DNA of 12,970 nucleotides from Candidatus Woesearchaeota archaeon (GTDB taxonomy: Archaea; Nanobdellota; Nanobdellia; Woesearchaeales; WJKL01): the NCBI GenBank assembly GCA_014729145.1, contig WJKL01000053.1, positions 1 through 12,970 on the forward strand, in the 5' to 3' direction. Each line of letters begins with the position of its first letter. The first letter of the stretch is position 1. Below the pieces are notes generated by a model. That model did no database searches. It was not told the origin of the DNA and worked only from the letters and a program-made list of their open reading frames with translations. This document shows positions 12,370-12,970 of the stretch, piece after piece. The position numbers and the translations under genes are program-made.

Positions 12370-12738
12370 ATGCAGTTAATACAAGTATTGGGCGTGGTTT
12401 TTGCATTGTTTTTGTTAGTTAAAACTGTGCAAAAGTTTAAACAAGGGAAATTAAAGACCTCTTCATTTGTATTTTGGAGTATAATATGGGCTTTGATTAT
12501 AGTAGTTTCTATACTGCCATGGACAACCAGTCTTTTGGCTAGGTTATTGGGTGTTGGAAGGGGTGTAGATATAGCTGTTTACGGCAGCATTGTCTTGTTG
12601 TTTTATCTTATGTTTAAGATATATCTTAAACTGCAAAGAATAGACAGAACAATAACATCTTTAGTAAGGAAGATAGCAATAGAGAAGAAGGAGAAAAATG
12701 AAAAAAAACATGTATTAAGTATTTCCAAATCTTTATAA
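12370..12738 (+). CDS. DUF2304 family membrane protein
   Basis: The 122-residue protein has three hydrophobic segments (about residues 2-19, 33-52 and 68-87) and a basic, probably cytosolic tail (RKIAIEKKEKNEKKH). Size, segment layout and position right after a GT2 gene match DUF2304, a family often paired with polyprenol-phosphate glycosyltransferases. Its biochemical role is not established; a membrane-recruiting partner is the simplest inference. The ATG lies one base after the GT2 stop, so translation is probably coupled. The stop codon is embedded in the TATA box of the next gene. Confidence 0.85.
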   Translation: MQLIQVLGVVFALFLLVKTVQKFKQGKLKTSSFVFWSIIWALIIVVSILPWTTSLLARLLGVGRGVDIAVYGSIVLLFYLMFKIYLKLQRIDRTITSLVRKIAIEKKEKNEKKHVLSISKSL

Positions 12739-12739
12739 A
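12732..12739 (+). promoter_or_regulatory. TATA box of the downstream glycosyltransferase gene
   Basis: TTTATAAA is centred about 26 nt before ATG 12761 and includes the stop codon of the DUF2304 gene (12736-12738). It predicts a leaderless message. Confidence 0.55.
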
Positions 12740-12749
12740 GTTCTGACTA

Positions 12750-12756
12750 TTTTTTT
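12750..12756 (+). terminator. Poly-T tract, possible end of the GT2/DUF2304 transcript
   Basis: Seven T residues lie 12 nt beyond the DUF2304 stop and between the next gene's TATA box and its ATG. It could end the upstream transcript while lying just before the predicted start of the next. Confidence 0.4.
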
Positions 12757-12760
12757 GGGT

Positions 12761-12970
12761 ATGGAAAAAGTTTGTTATATTAACCCAACTATATTGTTAA
12801 AAAGGCCAATTGCTGAGTTAATTGGCAGGCTAGGAGATGGAAAAAAAGTAGGTTTGTTTATTCCTAAAAAGTTGTTTAAAGGAATAGATAAAAAGTTACA
12901 TTATAGTGATGTTAAAAAAGCTAAAATGTATACTTATTCTACAATCAATATTCCTTTTATTGATATGGAG
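12761..12970 (+). CDS. Probable GT4-type glycosyltransferase, N-terminal fragment (runs off window)
   Basis: An open frame from ATG 12761 runs 70 codons to the end of the window without a stop. It starts MEKVCYINPTILLKRP, followed by IAELIGRLGDGKKVGLFIPK. That is a beta-strand, then a helix, then a second strand, as in the N-terminal Rossmann-like domain of GT-B glycosyltransferases, where the partner helix often carries such RPIAEL-type sequence. The later STINIPFIDME fits the same fold. GT4 is my best guess by resemblance and context (aglB, GT2 and DUF2304 upstream); the nucleotide-sugar binding half lies outside the window. A leaderless start is supported by the TATA box at 12732-12739. 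Confidence 0.6.
   Translation, partial: MEKVCYINPTILLKRPIAELIGRLGDGKKVGLFIPKKLFKGIDKKLHYSDVKKAKMYTYSTINIPFIDME

Overview
The window reads as AT-rich chromosomal DNA from an archaeon, most plausibly a DPANN-type lineage (Woesearchaeota or Pacearchaeota-like). The evidence is archaeal elongation factor 1-beta next to a four-CxxC zinc-ribbon gene, archaeal RtcA, an intron-bearing tRNA, an AglB/STT3 oligosaccharyltransferase, a geranylgeranyl-reductase-family flavoprotein, a putative S-layer protein with a C-terminal membrane anchor, and TATA boxes about 25 nt upstream of leaderless or nearly leaderless starts. The lineage is inferred from gene content only; no marker tree was possible.

Region 1 (1-2670) is housekeeping. 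It opens with the 3' part of an acyl-CoA dehydratase activase-related gene. Two minus-strand translation genes follow as an operon (zinc ribbon, then aEF1B). Between them and the minus-strand rtcA gene lies a 166-bp element with terminal inverted repeats and 9-bp flanking direct repeats, best read as a MITE-like insertion. rtcA and a tRNA gene, probably tRNA-Trp(CCA), diverge from a compact promoter region. The tRNA gene carries about 67 nt of extra sequence that a single intron at 37/38 does not fully explain.

Region 2 (2670-7325) encodes exported and surface proteins: a 307-residue beta-rich protein resembling an outer-membrane barrel, a signal-anchored helical protein downstream of it, a secreted PKD/Ig-like protein with an acidic 8-residue tandem repeat, and a three-domain putative S-layer protein with a strong ribosome-binding site and a hairpin-poly-T terminator. 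The PKD protein and the S-layer protein share one domain.

Region 3 (7325-12970) looks like lipid and glycan machinery: a geranylgeranyl-reductase-like flavoprotein, AglB with an unusual N-terminal coiled coil, a GT2 polyprenol-phosphate-type glycosyltransferase, a DUF2304 membrane protein, and the start of a probable GT4 glycosyltransferase. Together, regions 2 and 3 form a cell-envelope neighbourhood: surface proteins, the enzyme expected to glycosylate them, enzymes likely to build the lipid-linked glycan, and a possible polyprenol saturase. The least familiar parts are the barrel-like protein with its partner, the tRNA gene architecture, the MITE-like element and the AglB extension.
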